DNA from: Aeromicrobium fastidiosum | Lineage (GTDB): Bacteria; Actinomycetota; Actinomycetes; Propionibacteriales; Nocardioidaceae | DNA length: 64,000 nt | NCBI RefSeq assembly: GCF_017876595.1 | Contig: NZ_JAGIOG010000001.1 | Span: forward strand, 3,472,001 to 3,536,000 | Direction: 5' to 3' | Made by a program: the position numbers and the translations under genes | In this document: positions 42,113-49,717 of the stretch, piece by piece | Layout of the letters: the number at the start of each line of letters is the position of its first letter | Position numbering within the stretch: position 1 is the first letter of the stretch | Notes under the pieces: generated by a model | Told to the model about the DNA's origin: nothing | Seen by the model: the letters and a program-made list of their open reading frames with translations, nothing else | The model's database searches: none

Positions 42113-43140
42113 TAGCCGAAGAACACCTCGGCCTCCTCGTAGAGGTCGGCGCGGACAGTCTTGAGCTTCTCGGTGCCGTCGGCCAGTGGGACGCGCGCGA
42201 TCTCCGTGCCGCGCAGCGACATCATCGTGCCGAAGTCGCCCTCGTGGACCGCCGTGATGGCGTGCAGGCCGAACCGGGTGGCCAGCCACCGGTCGAACGC
42301 CGTGGGCGACCCTCCGCGCTGCACATGACCCAGCACCACGGCGCGTGCCTCCTTGCCGGTGCGGTGCTCGATCTCGGACGCGAGCCGGTCGCCGATGCCA
42401 CCGAGCCGGACGTGCCCGAAGGCGTCCTTCTGCCCGCTCACGAGCGACATGTCGCCGCCCTCGGCCGGCACGGCACCCTCCGAGACGACGATGATCGGTG
42501 CGTAGTGGGTCGCGAACCGGCTCTCGACCTGGGCGCAGACCTGCTCGATGTCGAAGGGGCGCTCGGGGATCAGGATGATGTTGGCCCCGCCGGCCAGGCC
42601 GCTGTGCAGCGCAATCCAGCCGGCGTGACGCCCCATGACCTCCACGACGAGCACGCGGTGGTGCGACTCGGCTGTCGTGTGCAGCCGGTCGATCGCCTCC
42701 GTCGCGATGTTGACGGCCGTGTCGAAGCCGAAGGTGAAGTCGGTGCCCGACAGATCGTTGTCGATCGTCTTCGGCACGCCCACGACCGCGACGCCGAGAT
42801 CGGCGAGCTTCGTCGCGACGCCGAGGGTGTCCTCACCGCCGATCGCGATGAGGGCGTCGCAGCCGTTCCTGTCGAGATTGTCCTTGATGCGCTGCACACC
42901 GTCGTCGATCGCGAACGGGTTGGTGCGCGACGACCCCAGGATCGTGCCGCCGCGGGGCAGTATGCCTCGCACCTCGTCGACGCCGAGCGTCATGGTGTCG
43001 TCCTCGAGCGGCCCCCGCCAGCCGTCGCGGAAGCCGATGAACTCGTGCCGGTACTGCTGGACGCCCTTGCGGACAGCGGCCCGGATCACGGCGTTCAGAC
43101 CGGGGCAGTCACCTCCCCCGGTCAGCATGCCGACGCGCAT
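42112..43140 (-). CDS. pfkA: 6-phosphofructokinase, ATP- or PPi-dependent group III type
   Basis: A 342-residue glycolytic enzyme phosphorylating fructose 6-phosphate. The N-terminal GMLTGGGDCPGLNAVIRA has GGGD in place of the GGDSPG of E. coli. IGGEDTLGVA near residue 100 has the phosphate loop, and PKTIDNDLSGTDFTFGFDTA holds the catalytic TIDND. VEVMGRHAGWIAL near residue 170 is the substrate box. The GGEDT form, with Glu-Asp after GG, is typical of actinobacterial PFKs, where ATP and PPi use must be tested. AGGAGG precedes the ATG, and a perfect 8-bp inverted repeat lies in the promoter. Confidence 0.93.
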   Translation of the reverse strand: MRVGMLTGGGDCPGLNAVIRAAVRKGVQQYRHEFIGFRDGWRGPLEDDTMTLGVDEVRGILPRGGTILGSSRTNPFAIDDGVQRIKDNLDRNGCDALIAIGGEDTLGVATKLADLGVAVVGVPKTIDNDLSGTDFTFGFDTAVNIATEAIDRLHTTAESHHRVLVVEVMGRHAGWIALHSGLAGGANIILIPERPFDIEQVCAQVESRFATHYAPIIVVSEGAVPAEGGDMSLVSGQKDAFGHVRLGGIGDRLASEIEHRTGKEARAVVLGHVQRGGSPTAFDRWLATRFGLHAITAVHEGDFGTMMSLRGTEIARVPLADGTEKLKTVRADLYEEAEVFFG

Positions 43141-43151
43141 CGAGCCTCCTG

Positions 43152-43174
43152 AGTGTCGTGTGACCTACGACACT
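43152..43174. promoter_or_regulatory. Inverted-repeat operator candidate upstream of pfkA
   Basis: AGTGTCGT (43152-43159) and ACGACACT (43167-43174) are perfect 8-bp arms separated by 7 bp. On the minus strand TAGTGT at the edge fits a -10, so a bound repressor would cover the start of transcription. The regulator is not identified. Confidence 0.6.
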
Positions 43175-43199
43175 AACGCGCCGTTCGGCGCGAGCTCGG

Positions 43200-43952
43200 T
43201 CAGACCGGCTTGATCTCGTCCCAGACCTCGTCGGACTCGGCGGCGGCGGCGGCCTTGGCGGCCTCCTTCTCGCGCGCCTGGTCGCGCTTCTTGGCCTCCT
43301 GCGCGTACAGGTCGACGTACTCCTGGTCGGACAGCCGCATGATCTCGTACATGATCTCGTCGGTGATGGCACGCAGGATGTAGCGGTCGTCCTGCATGCC
43401 CTCGTAGCGGCTGAAGTCGAGCGGCTTGCCGAAGCGGACGCCGGGGCGCGCGAACGTGCCGAAGATCTTGCCCGGAGGGGCGACGACGTTGGTGCCGATG
43501 ACGGCCAGCGGGATGACGGGCACGCCGGCCTCGAGCGCGAGCCGCGCGACGCCCGTGCGTCCGCGGTAGAGCTTGCCGTCATGTGACCGCGTGCCCTCGG
43601 GGTAGATGCCGCACACCTCGCCGTCGGCGAGCAGCCGCAGCTGGGTCTTGATCGCACCGGCGGCGGCCGAGCCGCTCGTGCGGTCGATCGGCACCTGGCC
43701 GGCACCGGAGAAGAATGTCTTCTGCAGCCAGCCCTTGATGCCGACGCCCTCGAAGTACTCGGCCTTGGCCACGAACGTCACGCGGCGCGGGATGACGAGC
43801 GGCATGAACAGCCAGTCGCTGTACGACAGGTGGTTGCTGGCCAGGATGACCGGGCCCTCCTTGGGCACGTTCTCGGTGCCTTCTGCCCATGGCCTGAAGA
43901 TCAGCTTGAGCAACGGACCCAGCGCGAGGAACTTCAGGAACCAATAGAACAC
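43200..43952 (-). CDS. 1-acyl-glycerol-3-phosphate acyltransferase (PlsC family)
   Basis: A 250-residue membrane-associated acyltransferase of phospholipid synthesis. The N-terminal hydrophobic segment (VFYWFLKFLALGPLLKLIF, about 1-19) anchors it. NHLSYSDW near residue 42 is the HX4D catalytic motif, and YPEGTRSHDGKLYRG near 115 is the lysophosphatidate-binding block. VIPLAVIG further supports the family. The acidic and Lys-rich tail after residue 215 is variable. The GTG start is fixed by TAGTCT (43960-43965) 7 nt upstream. A reading extending to 44786 is antisense to the lipase gene and rejected. Confidence 0.9.
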   Translation of the reverse strand: MFYWFLKFLALGPLLKLIFRPWAEGTENVPKEGPVILASNHLSYSDWLFMPLVIPRRVTFVAKAEYFEGVGIKGWLQKTFFSGAGQVPIDRTSGSAAAGAIKTQLRLLADGEVCGIYPEGTRSHDGKLYRGRTGVARLALEAGVPVIPLAVIGTNVVAPPGKIFGTFARPGVRFGKPLDFSRYEGMQDDRYILRAITDEIMYEIMRLSDQEYVDLYAQEAKKRDQAREKEAAKAAAAAESDEVWDEIKPV

Positions 43953-43959
43953 GCACAGG

Positions 43960-43965
43960 AGACTA
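43960..43965 (-). promoter_or_regulatory. -10 box of a leaderless promoter (plsC-like gene)
   Basis: TAGTCT on the minus strand, 7 nt from the GTG at 43952. Confidence 0.55.
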
Positions 43966-44042
43966 CTCCGTGCCGGTGGTGCCGCGCACGACCAGACGCG
44001 CGGCACATTCCGAGGTCGCCGCAGATGATGGATGATGGACGC

Positions 44043-44804
44043 ATGACGTCGCAGCCGAAGCCCGGAGCAGAGCCCTTCGCCGCCGAGGGCGGACGCACCG
44101 GTGTGCTGCTCAGCCACGGCTTCACGGGCTCCCCCGCGTCGATGACGCCATGGGCCCGGCACCTGGCCGGCCGTGGCCACACCGTGCGCGTCCCGCTGCT
44201 GCCGGGACACGGCACGACGTGGCAGCACATGAACCGCACCCGCTGGGACGACTGGTACGGCGAGCTCGACGCAGTCCTCACCGACCTGCGTTCTCGGTGC
44301 GACCGGGTGGTCGTCGCGGGCCTGTCGATGGGTGGGTGCCTCGCGCTGCGCCTGGCCGAGCAGCGTCCGGACGACGTCGACGCGATCGTGCTGGTCAACC
44401 CGGCGGTCAACGTCCGACGACTCGACATCAAGCTCGTGCCCGCGCTGCAGTGGATCGTGCCGTCGATGCCCGGCATCGGCAACGACATCAAGATGCCCGG
44501 CCAGGACGAGGTCGGCTACGACCGCACCCCCCTGAAGGCGCTGGCGTCTCAGCTCGTGATGTGGAAGGACGTGCGAGCGCACCTCCCGAGCGTCACCCAG
44601 CCGCTGCTGATGTTCCGCTCGGACGACGACCACGTCGTCGACGCGTCGTCGCAGTCGATCATCCTCGACGGGGTCTCCTCTGCCGTGGCCGAGCTGGTGC
44701 CCCTCGCCGACAGCTTCCACGTCGCGACACTCGACCACGACGCCGAGCTGATCTTCGAGCGCACCGACGCCTTCATCGCCGAGCACGTGAGCGAGCCGGC
44801 ATGA
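44043..44804 (+). CDS. Alpha/beta hydrolase (carboxylesterase or monoacylglycerol lipase type)
   Basis: A 253-residue alpha/beta-hydrolase. The oxyanion region is LSHGFTGSPASM near residue 24, the nucleophile elbow GLSMGG near residue 97, the catalytic Asp in SDDDHVVD near 202 and His in FHVATLDHD near 230. RVPLLPGHGTTWQHM near residue 48 is the Est30/monoglyceride-lipase pattern. It has no signal peptide, so it is cytosolic, and is probably active on short-chain esters or monoacylglycerols. It lies next to the plsC-like gene, divergently, which suggests a lipid theme. The stop overlaps the next start (ATGA). Confidence 0.87.
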   Translation: MTSQPKPGAEPFAAEGGRTGVLLSHGFTGSPASMTPWARHLAGRGHTVRVPLLPGHGTTWQHMNRTRWDDWYGELDAVLTDLRSRCDRVVVAGLSMGGCLALRLAEQRPDDVDAIVLVNPAVNVRRLDIKLVPALQWIVPSMPGIGNDIKMPGQDEVGYDRTPLKALASQLVMWKDVRAHLPSVTQPLLMFRSDDDHVVDASSQSIILDGVSSAVAELVPLADSFHVATLDHDAELIFERTDAFIAEHVSEPA

Positions 44805-45184
44805 CCGAGCGCGACGACTTCGACCGCATCGTCGAGGGGCTCGACCTCGACCTGTCGTTCCCGGACGACCCCCTCGACCCGGTTCCCGAGCGACCCGCCG
44901 AGGTGCGCCGCGACGCCGACGCGGAGCAGGACGAGCCGTTCTACCGTCGCGTCGACTCGTCGCCGCTCGTGCCTCGCCGACGCGGCATCATCCTGGCCTG
45001 GGCCGGTGTGGTCGGCGCGCCGATGGTGCTCGTGCTCGCGACGCTTGCGCACGTGTTCCTCGACCGGCCGATCGTGGCCGGTGCCGTGCTCACCTTCGTG
45101 GCTTCGGCGATCTACCTGTTCTTGCAGCTGCCCGAACACGGGCCCGCGCGCCCGGACTGGCCGGACGACGGCGCCGTGCTGTGA
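44801..45184 (+). CDS. Small two-helix membrane protein (127 aa), unknown family
   Basis: A 127-residue protein. The N-terminal part (about 1-60) is acidic and unstructured (FPDDPLDPVPERPAEVRR), followed by two membrane helices (about 65-88 and 92-110) and a short Pro-rich tail. Homologues of this layout follow an esterase gene in related actinobacteria, but I do not recognise a named family. It is translationally coupled to the lipase gene. Its last 95 bp overlap the 3' end of the opposite-strand sugar kinase gene, an unusually long convergent overlap that constrains both proteins. Confidence 0.7.
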   Translation: MTERDDFDRIVEGLDLDLSFPDDPLDPVPERPAEVRRDADAEQDEPFYRRVDSSPLVPRRRGIILAWAGVVGAPMVLVLATLAHVFLDRPIVAGAVLTFVASAIYLFLQLPEHGPARPDWPDDGAVL

Positions 45185-46127
45185 TGCGAGCCATGTCGGC
45201 GGCACCGATCAGGCCTGCCTCGGGTCCGAGGTGCGCCCGCACGATACGGGCCTCGGCGCGGTAGCCCCGCCCGGTCAGGGTGCGGGAGAACGCCGCACGC
45301 GCCGGGTCGATCAGCAGGCGGTCGGCGTCGCTGACGCCGCCGCCGATCACGAACATGCCGGGATCGAGCGCCGCCGCGAGGTTGGCGATGCCGACCCCGA
45401 GCCAGTCGCCGACGTCGGCGATCCACTCCGTCGCCTCGGCATGACCCGCCTTGGCGTGTGCCGTGACGAGGTGACCCTCGATGCGGTCGACCGTGCCGCC
45501 GGCGTCGGCCAGCAGCTGCTTGCCGAACTCCGTGCCGTCGGTGGCGGCCGCCCGTGCGCGCCGGGTCAGCACGCGTCCGCTGGCGTACTGCTCCCAGCAG
45601 CCATGGTTGCCGCACTCGCACTTGTTGCCGTTGGGCACGACCTGCATGTGGCCGAACTCGCCGGCGATGCCGAACTGGCCGCGGTAGGGCTGGCCGTCGA
45701 TCACGATGGCGCCGCCGATGCCGGTGCCGAGGGTGATGAGCACCAGATCGGCCTCGTTCTGCGCCGCACCGAAGCGCCACTCGGCCCAGCCGGCGGCGTT
45801 CGCGTCGTTGTCGACCAGCACGGGCAGTCCGGTGCGGCGGGCGACGGAGTCACGCAAGGGCTCGTGTCGCCACGCCAGGTGTGGGGCGAACAGCACCGTC
45901 GACTGCGTCGCGTCGACGAAGCCGGCCGCGCCGACACCGATCGCGCGGATGTGGTGCTCGCGACGGAACTCCTCGGTGATCGAGGCGATCGCGTCGATGA
46001 CCTCGAGGGGCTCGGTGGTGGGCGTCTCGCGCTTGAGGCGCGCCAGCACGTGCCCGTCCTCGTCGACGACGCCGGCAGCGATCTTGGTGCCGCCGATGTC
46101 GATGCCCACGGCCAGCTTGTCGGCCAT
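45090..46127 (-). CDS. ROK family sugar kinase (glucokinase-like), downstream copy
   Basis: A 345-residue ROK kinase. The N-terminal phosphate loop is VGIDIGGTKIAAGVVDEDG, NDANAAGWAEW near residue 105 contains the catalytic Asp, LGTGIGGAI is the second phosphate loop, and GEFGHMQVVPNGNKCECGNHGCWEQY is the ROK signature with Cys and His zinc ligands. Glucose is the likely sugar. After the usual end (GLIGAADMAR) there is an Arg/Pro-rich tail of about 30 residues, encoded across the convergent gene, which may be an extension peculiar to this strain. The TGA of the upstream ROK gene and this ATG overlap by one base. Confidence 0.9.
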   Translation of the reverse strand: MADKLAVGIDIGGTKIAAGVVDEDGHVLARLKRETPTTEPLEVIDAIASITEEFRREHHIRAIGVGAAGFVDATQSTVLFAPHLAWRHEPLRDSVARRTGLPVLVDNDANAAGWAEWRFGAAQNEADLVLITLGTGIGGAIVIDGQPYRGQFGIAGEFGHMQVVPNGNKCECGNHGCWEQYASGRVLTRRARAAATDGTEFGKQLLADAGGTVDRIEGHLVTAHAKAGHAEATEWIADVGDWLGVGIANLAAALDPGMFVIGGGVSDADRLLIDPARAAFSRTLTGRGYRAEARIVRAHLGPEAGLIGAADMARITARRRRPASPGARARVRAAARTGRSPKPRR

Positions 46128-47092
46128 CAGGCCACGCCCCTCGAGGTCGTCGGTTCGGTGCGCGCGAGATCGGCGGCACCGATGATGCCGGCCTCGTTGC
46201 CGAGGGCGGCGATGCGCAGTGCTGCCTGGGGCCGGTGCGCGCGGGCCGGCAGGTGCGTCTCGAACGCCTCGATGACGTGCGGCAGCAGCAGGTCGCGCGC
46301 GGCGGCCACTCCTCCACCGATCGCGATGACGCTGGGGTCGAGGATCGTGGCCAGCACGGCCGCGCCCTCCCCGATCCACCGGCCGAGATCGCCCAGCAGG
46401 TCGATCGACATGGGGTCGCCGTCCTGGGCCAGCTGGGTGACGCCCGGCCCCGTGATGCGACTGAGGTCGCCGTCCGCGAGAGCCGCGATCGCCTCGGAGC
46501 CGGGGTCGCGGTTGGTGACGCGCTCGCGGGCGTCGCGCACGAGGGCGCTGCCGCTGCCGTACTGCTCGTAGCAACCGCGCTGACCGCATCCGCACAGGAT
46601 GCCGTCGGGGACGATGCGCATGTGGCCGATCTCGGCCGCGACGCCGAAGCCCCCGCGGAACAGCCGGCCGCGGTGCACGATCCCGCCGCCGATGCCGGTG
46701 CCGACCGTGATGAGCAGCAGGTCGTCGGTGTCCTCGCCAGCGCCGAAGCGAAACTCGCCCCACGCCGCCGCGTTGGCGTCGTTCTCGACGACGACGGTCA
46801 GGTCGACCAGGGCCGCGACCTGCTGGCCGAGCGGCTCCTCGCGCCAGTCGATGTTGGGCGCGAAACGCACCGTGGAACGGTCCTCGCCGACGAAGCCGGC
46901 GGCACCGATGCCGATGCCGGCCGCCTTCTCCTCGCCCGTGAGCCGGTCGACCAGGTCGGCGACGACGGCCGGGATCTTGGTCGCGTCGGACGGCGTGGGC
47001 TCGGCCACGGAATCGAGGATCTCCCCCGCCTCCGAGACGAGGCCCGCCGCGATCTTGGTGCCGCCGATGTCGACGCCGATGGCCAGGGTCAC
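46127..47092 (-). CDS. ROK family sugar kinase (glucokinase-like), upstream copy
   Basis: A 321-residue ROK kinase, paralogous to the next gene downstream. The phosphate loop is VDIGGTKIAAGLVSEAG, NDANAAAWGEF near residue 112 carries the catalytic Asp, and AEIGHMRIVPDGILCGCGQRGCYEQY holds the zinc CxCGxxGC motif. It lacks the Arg-rich tail of its neighbour and ends with GIIGAADLAR. The GTG at 47092 overlaps the stop of the CPVC protein (GTGA); an earlier start would overlap that gene heavily. Tandem ROK copies may phosphorylate different sugars, or one may be a regulator without a DNA-binding domain. Confidence 0.9.
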   Translation of the reverse strand: MTLAIGVDIGGTKIAAGLVSEAGEILDSVAEPTPSDATKIPAVVADLVDRLTGEEKAAGIGIGAAGFVGEDRSTVRFAPNIDWREEPLGQQVAALVDLTVVVENDANAAAWGEFRFGAGEDTDDLLLITVGTGIGGGIVHRGRLFRGGFGVAAEIGHMRIVPDGILCGCGQRGCYEQYGSGSALVRDARERVTNRDPGSEAIAALADGDLSRITGPGVTQLAQDGDPMSIDLLGDLGRWIGEGAAVLATILDPSVIAIGGGVAAARDLLLPHVIEAFETHLPARAHRPQAALRIAALGNEAGIIGAADLARTEPTTSRGVA

Positions 47093-47439
47093 TTCTTCTC
47101 CTCCGGGGCGAGGGCCGTGTCGACGAGGTCGCGCAGCGAGCGCGCCAGGTCGGTGGCCGACCGCTTCACCGACGCGATGGCGTCGGGGTTGTCGCGCACG
47201 AATCCGACGACCTGGCACACGGGGCACCACGTCGTCGAGCACACGTGGTCGTGGGCTGCGTGGTCCTGCGCTGCCTGGTCGTGCGAGGGGCGGTCGTCGC
47301 CGGTCGACGCTCCGACACCCTGGGCCGTCACGGCGCGCAGCAGCTTGAACGCCTCCTGAGCGACGGAGCCGACGGGCTCCGACTCGTGGGGCGTCGAGGG
47401 GGTGTCGACGTCCGGGGCGGCCGAGTCCGGCCCGCTCAC
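47089..47439 (-). CDS. Small conserved protein with CPVC motif (DUF5304-like)
   Basis: A 116-residue polypeptide. An acidic, Pro/Ser-rich N-terminus (about 1-30) precedes a helical stretch (EAFKLLRAVTAQ), a His/Asp-rich segment (DQAAQDHAAHDHVC) and CSTTWCPVCQVVGFVRDNPDAI, where the three Cys and nearby His could bind a metal. The final region is helical (SATDLARSLRDLVDTAL). It resembles the DUF5304 proteins found beside SRPBCC and glucokinase genes in streptomycetes; that assignment is from context and motif only. The GTG overlaps the SRPBCC stop, and the TGA overlaps the ROK start (GTGA). Confidence 0.65.
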   Translation of the reverse strand: MSGPDSAAPDVDTPSTPHESEPVGSVAQEAFKLLRAVTAQGVGASTGDDRPSHDQAAQDHAAHDHVCSTTWCPVCQVVGFVRDNPDAIASVKRSATDLARSLRDLVDTALAPEEKK

Positions 47440-47873
47440 CGGGCCTCGACCTGTTTCTTCAACCCCTTGAGAGCGGTGTCGATGATGACCTTCTCGGCCT
47501 TGCGCTTGAGCATGCCGAGCAGCGGGATCGAGACGTCGACCGCCAGCTGGTAGGTGACGCGGGTCGTGCCGTCGCCTGCCGGGTCGAGCGTGTAGGCGCC
47601 GTCCATCGACTTGAGCATCGAACCCGGCTCGACCAGGCTCCACGACACGGAGCGGTCGCCGTCCCAGACGTAGCCGAGGTCGTACTCGTCGCGGATGGGC
47701 GTCGCATCGAGCACGAAGTGCACCTGCTCGGCGCGTCCGTGGTCGCCGGTCGCGACGACGTCGGCGGTCTTCATGCCCGTGGCCCACGAGGGATAGGACG
47801 CGAAGTCGGCGATGACGTCCATGATCTCGTCAGCCGATGCCTCGATGACGATGTCGCTGGTGGTCCGCGCCAT
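47436..47873 (-). CDS. SRPBCC (START-like) domain protein
   Basis: A 145-residue protein of the SRPBCC/polyketide-cyclase fold. The N-terminal strand SDIVIEASADEIMDVIADFASYPSWATGM is the classic pattern, with a conserved Trp in YPSWA. VTYQLAVDVSIPLLGMLKRKAEKVIIDTALKGLKKQ forms the long C-terminal helix over a hydrophobic ligand cavity. It is probably a lipid or steroid binder or a membrane-associated accessory. It resembles mycobacterial Rv2185c, which has a similar neighbourhood near fadD15. It opens the four-gene operon; TAGCAT (47909-47914) is a likely -10, and the ribosome site is GAGGAGGGG. Confidence 0.85.
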   Translation of the reverse strand: MARTTSDIVIEASADEIMDVIADFASYPSWATGMKTADVVATGDHGRAEQVHFVLDATPIRDEYDLGYVWDGDRSVSWSLVEPGSMLKSMDGAYTLDPAGDGTTRVTYQLAVDVSIPLLGMLKRKAEKVIIDTALKGLKKQVEAR

Positions 47874-47964
47874 CACCCCTCCTCGTGCCGCACCCAGTGT
47901 GAGACTCCATGCTAGTGGCTCTCCCGCCCCCGCAGCCCGTCGGCTCGCCCCTCCCGACAGCGAG

Positions 47965-47970
47965 TAGCGT
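47965..47970 (+). promoter_or_regulatory. -10 box of a leaderless promoter (fadD-like gene)
   Basis: TAGCGT lies 7 nt before the GTG at 47978. Confidence 0.55.
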
Positions 47971-47977
47971 TCCGTAG

Positions 47978-49717
47978 GTGACCGAGCACCTGACGCCCAG
48001 CGTGGGCAACCTCAGCGACGACATCCTGGACCGTCTTCCCGAGCACGCCGACGACGTCGCGCTCGCCCGCGCCGGCGACGACGGCTCCTCCTGGGTCGAC
48101 GTGACGCTGGCCGAGTTCCACCGCGACGTCATCGCCGTCGCCAAGGGCCTGCTCGGGTCGGGCGTCGCCGCCGGCGACCGCGTGGCGCTGCTGTCGAAGA
48201 CCCGCTACGAATGGACCGTCGCCGACTACGCGATCTGGTGGACCGGTGCCGTGACGGTCCCGATCTACGAGACGTCGTCGGCAGCGCAGATCGCGTGGAT
48301 CCTGTCCGACTCCGGCACGGTCGCGGCGATCGTCGAGAACGACGGCCACCTCACCAAGGTCGAGCAGGCGCGAGACGAGGCACCCGAGCTGCGGCACGTG
48401 TGGACGATCGACGCGGGCGGGCTGGACGACCTGAGGGCTGCGGGCTCCGACGTCTCGGAGGACGCCGTCGAGCAGCGTCGCTCCACCCTCACCAGCGAGA
48501 GCCTCGCGACGCTGATCTACACGTCGGGCACCACGGGGCGTCCCAAGGGCTGCCGCCTCACGCACGGCAACTTCCGCTACGAGCTGGACGCCGCCACCGA
48601 GCAGCTCAGCGACCTGTTCGCCAAGGACGACGCGTCGACGCTGCTGTTCCTGCCCCTGGCCCACGTCTTCGCCCGCATCATCCAGGTCGGTGCCATCCGT
48701 TCGGGTGCCAAGCTCGGCCACACCGCCGACGTCAAGGACCTCGTGACGCACCTCGGCACCTTCCACCCGTCGTTCGTGCTGGCCGTGCCGCGCGTGTTCG
48801 AGAAGGTCTTCAACTCCGCCAGCGGCAAGGCGTACGCCGACGGCAAGGGCAAGATCTTCGACCGCGCGGTGCAGACCGCGATCGGCTACAGCCGCGCCCT
48901 CGACGACGGCAAGCCGGGCATCGCACTGCGCGCCCGTCACGCCCTGTTCGACCGGCTCGTCTACGGCAAGCTGCGTGACGCCCTCGGCGGCGAGGCCGAG
49001 TGGGCGATCTCCGGTGGCGCGCCGCTCGGCGACCGGCTCGCGCACTTCTACCGCGGTATCGGGGTGACGGTGCTCGAGGGCTACGGGCTCACCGAGACGA
49101 CGGCGGCCCTGTGCGTCAACACGCCGGACGACCAGCGCATCGGCTCGGTCGGTCGTCCGCTGCCCGGCACCGAGGTGCGGGTCGGCGATGACGGCGAGCT
49201 GAGCTTCCGGGGCCCGCAGGTGTTCGATGGCTACTGGCACAACGACGAGGCCACCGCCGAGGCGGTCGACCCCGACGGCTGGTTCGCGACGGGCGACCTC
49301 GGCGAGGTCGACGACGACGGGTTCGTCCGCATCACGGGCCGCAAGAAGGAGATCATCGTCACCGCCGGCGGCAAGAACGTGGCCCCGGCGGTGCTCGAGG
49401 ACCGCGTGCGCGCCCACCCGCTGGTCAGCCAGTGCCTCGTGGTCGGCGACGGCAAGCCGTTCGTGGCCGCGCTCGTCACAATCGACGACGAGGCGTGGAC
49501 GGGACGCCTCGACGACCCCGAGCTCAAGATCGAGGTGCAGAAGGCAGTCGACGACGCCAACTCGCAGGTCTCGCAGGCCGAGTCGATCCGCAAGTTCGAG
49601 ATCCTGTCCGAGGACTGGACCGAGGAGAACGGCTACCTGACCCCGTCGTTCAAGGTCAAGCGCAACGCCGTCCTGCGCGACTTTCACGACACCGTCGAGG
49701 CACTCTTCGTCAGGTAG
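47978..49717 (+). CDS. Long-chain acyl-CoA synthetase (FadD15-like)
   Basis: A 579-residue AMP-forming acyl-CoA ligase that activates fatty acids as acyl-AMP and transfers them to CoA. Motif A3 is LIYTSGTTGRPKGCRLTH near residue 180, A5 is GYGLTETTAAL near residue 370, A7-8 covers WFATGDLGEVDDDGFVRITGRKKEIIVTAGGKN near 420-465 (TGD is the hinge), and the C-terminal Lys is in the segment TPSFKVKRNAVLRDF. It matches Rv2187/FadD15 in position relative to the SRPBCC gene. Its 3' end overlaps by 34 bp the opposite-strand peptidase gene. Confidence 0.92.
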   Translation: MTEHLTPSVGNLSDDILDRLPEHADDVALARAGDDGSSWVDVTLAEFHRDVIAVAKGLLGSGVAAGDRVALLSKTRYEWTVADYAIWWTGAVTVPIYETSSAAQIAWILSDSGTVAAIVENDGHLTKVEQARDEAPELRHVWTIDAGGLDDLRAAGSDVSEDAVEQRRSTLTSESLATLIYTSGTTGRPKGCRLTHGNFRYELDAATEQLSDLFAKDDASTLLFLPLAHVFARIIQVGAIRSGAKLGHTADVKDLVTHLGTFHPSFVLAVPRVFEKVFNSASGKAYADGKGKIFDRAVQTAIGYSRALDDGKPGIALRARHALFDRLVYGKLRDALGGEAEWAISGGAPLGDRLAHFYRGIGVTVLEGYGLTETTAALCVNTPDDQRIGSVGRPLPGTEVRVGDDGELSFRGPQVFDGYWHNDEATAEAVDPDGWFATGDLGEVDDDGFVRITGRKKEIIVTAGGKNVAPAVLEDRVRAHPLVSQCLVVGDGKPFVAALVTIDDEAWTGRLDDPELKIEVQKAVDDANSQVSQAESIRKFEILSEDWTEENGYLTPSFKVKRNAVLRDFHDTVEALFVR

